Assembly: GCA_964472525.1 (NCBI GenBank)
Contig: CAYYLL010000010.1
Span: 1 to 64,000 of the forward strand
Direction: 5' to 3'
DNA length: 64,000 nucleotides
DNA from: SZUA-37 sp964472525
Lineage (GTDB): Bacteria > Pseudomonadota > Gammaproteobacteria > UBA6429 > Thiohalophilaceae
In this document: in pieces, positions 62,601-64,000 of the stretch
Layout: each line of letters opens with the position of its first letter
How positions within the stretch are numbered: position 1 is the stretch's first letter
Made by a program: the position numbers and the translations under genes
The notes under the pieces: generated by a model
Databases searched by the model: none
The model's input: the letters and a program-made list of their open reading frames with translations, nothing else
Told to the model about the DNA's origin: nothing

Positions 62601-64000
62601 ATGAGTGGCGTACTTTCAAATTTCGTATCCAATACCCTGTCTTACTTTCGTATTAGCCATAAATTATGGGCTGCGACGTTATTTATGCTCGTTATATTAG
62701 GTGTTGTCTCTGGCACGGCTGTGATGAATTTTTCAAATATTAAAGATGAAGTGTCTTATATGGTTGATGATAGCGAACCGATGATGTTAAAAATGATTGA
62801 GTTGGAATCGACAATTGATTCGGCCAGTGTGGCGCTCGGTTTCTATCTGTTGAGTTCAGATGCTTCCGATCTTAAAGCGTATGACTCGTCATTAAAATCA
62901 GTTAAAGATTTACTTTCCAAATTAAAAGCGATGCCTCAGGTGGCAAACAATTCTAAAGTACGCAAAGCGGTATCGCGCATTACTTTACGTGCTGAAAAAT
63001 TTGCCTCATATAAAAATAAAATGGTTAAGCTTGCTCAGGATTTTAATTTAAACCAACCGGGGTTTGTGATTGCCAGAGACAAAATGGGCGCACAAGCAAC
63101 AACCATTCTGGGTAGTTTAACCCAAATGATCGAATCAGAAGAACCCGATGGCACTGTTGAACGGGGTAAAGTTTTACTCGAAGTTGCAAATTTACGTCAG
63201 ACTTGGATGAATTTATTAATAGCGAATCGTGCGTTTATGGCAATGAGAGGTAAGACTGATATCGCTAATCTTAGGCTATACGCACAAGGATTTCAGGATG
63301 AACTTGCCAAATTTGAAAAGAAGGCGGGCTCAGCATTAAACTTTGAAGAAGAGACCTCGCTAGAGGCAATTAAAGAAGTGCTACCGTCGTATTTGTCTGG
63401 CATGAAAGAATTAATCGCCGTTCACAGTAGTGACAAATGGCGAACAGATTCCTATTTAATGCGGACAGAAATTAGCCCGCTTGTCAGCTTGATAAAAAAA
63501 GACATTGGTGCTTTAGTAAAACAACAACGTCAAGCCGTTGAAACAGCCAGTCAGGGTATTTTAGACGACGTGATTTCAGCTAATAGTATTGTTTTAACGC
63601 TACTTATTGTGGGAATTATTATGGGCATTGCGAGTGCTTGGTTAGTTAGCCGTATGATTGTTATCCCGATCAATGAAACGGTTGAAGCAATGCATGAAAT
63701 TGCTGCCGGTGAAGGCGACTTAACCAAACGCCTTAAGGTTAAAGGTAAAGATGAAATAGCCGATCTGGCGACGGGGTTCAATGAAATTATTGATTTAATC
63801 CACACCACGATACGCAGAGTTACCGATGCTTCATCACAACTGGCCGCAGCAGCCGAGCAATTATCGGCAACCTCGTTTACTGCGAACCAGAACGTAAGCA
63901 AAGAAAAAGAACAGCTTGAACTGGTTGCAACTGCAATGAATGAAATGGCGAGTACTGCACAGGAAGTTGCGCATAATGCAGACAACGCAGCAACCGGAAC
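62601..64000 (+). CDS. Methyl-accepting chemotaxis protein, cut by window end
   Basis: The frame is open from the ATG at 62601 to the end of the window, 466 codons. One N-terminal membrane helix (about residues 20-42), a long periplasmic helical-bundle domain (about 45-320), a second membrane helix (about 330-352) and a HAMP domain (about 353-405, VSRMIVIPINETVEAMHEIAAGEGDLTKRLKVKGKDEIADL) are present. The signalling domain begins with AAAEQLSATSFTANQN and is cut. The ligand is unknown. It has a FliA-type promoter. Confidence 0.93.
   Translation, partial: MSGVLSNFVSNTLSYFRISHKLWAATLFMLVILGVVSGTAVMNFSNIKDEVSYMVDDSEPMMLKMIELESTIDSASVALGFYLLSSDASDLKAYDSSLKSVKDLLSKLKAMPQVANNSKVRKAVSRITLRAEKFASYKNKMVKLAQDFNLNQPGFVIARDKMGAQATTILGSLTQMIESEEPDGTVERGKVLLEVANLRQTWMNLLIANRAFMAMRGKTDIANLRLYAQGFQDELAKFEKKAGSALNFEEETSLEAIKEVLPSYLSGMKELIAVHSSDKWRTDSYLMRTEISPLVSLIKKDIGALVKQQRQAVETASQGILDDVISANSIVLTLLIVGIIMGIASAWLVSRMIVIPINETVEAMHEIAAGEGDLTKRLKVKGKDEIADLATGFNEIIDLIHTTIRRVTDASSQLAAAAEQLSATSFTANQNVSKEKEQLELVATAMNEMASTAQEVAHNADNAATG

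Overview
The window is one continuous stretch of an AT-rich chromosome, roughly 40 % GC by eye, from a Gram-negative bacterium, most likely a sulfur-oxidising, flagellated gammaproteobacterium. Evidence for this is the division and envelope genes (ftsA-ftsZ-lpxC, secA, bamC, bamD, zapD), a complete type II secretion (gsp) operon, type IV pilus genes, soxB, and sigma-28-type promoters in front of chemotaxis genes. The gene order (argJ, a Nudix-ThiE fusion, yacG-zapD-coaE-pilD; gcvR-bcp; dapA-bamC-purC; rluD-pgeF...clpB) is that of Gammaproteobacteria. The lineage cannot be fixed from this sequence. A lone soxB resembles the Thiomicrospira/Thiotrichales type, but that is inference.

Layout. 1-10.97 kb, + strand apart from dciA: end of ftsA, ftsZ, lpxC, a DciA-type helicase loader gene, an M23 peptidase, a CapA-like lipoprotein, secA, argJ, a Nudix-ThiE fusion and a small membrane-anchored protein. 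10.98-17.1 kb, - strand: yacG, zapD, coaE, pilD, pilC, pilB, pilA. 17.6-29.05 kb, + strand: gspC to gspN. 29.07-33.3 kb, - strand: pilR, pilS, a PP0621-family protein and nadE. 33.6-39.5 kb: glnB, bamD (-), rluD-pgeF, a palindromic repeat, a small frame broken by a TGA, a ZIP metal transporter and an FMN-binding glutamate-synthase-like protein. 39.6-43.5 kb: clpB, cheX and an unknown membrane protein. 43.7-51.7 kb: msrP-msrQ, soxB, hemH (-), a DUF2914 protein, a small acidic protein and ettA (-). 51.8-64 kb: a PAS-containing chemoreceptor, a LysR regulator, an unknown gene overlapping an AI-2E-type transporter, phoH-bcp-gcvR (-), dapA-bamC-MBL hydrolase-purC, and a second chemoreceptor cut by the window end.

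How the genes work together. PilD can process both the pilin PilA and the pseudopilins GspG-K, so the pil and gsp blocks share one peptidase. PilS/PilR lies just beyond the gsp operon. MsrP/MsrQ repair oxidised periplasmic proteins and SoxB acts in periplasmic sulfur oxidation. Four promoters of the FliA (sigma-28) type, all with an 11-nt spacer, precede cheX, both chemoreceptors and, unexpectedly, the glutamate-synthase-like gene. clpB has a close match to a sigma-32 heat-shock promoter.

No CRISPR array, insertion sequence, prophage, tRNA or rRNA was seen. The window is mainly conserved core genome. The least explained items are the TGA-interrupted membrane frame, the sigma-28 site before the glutamate-synthase-like gene, a C8 tract before msrP, a perfect CRP-type palindrome between hemH and the DUF2914 gene, and several genes of unknown function.
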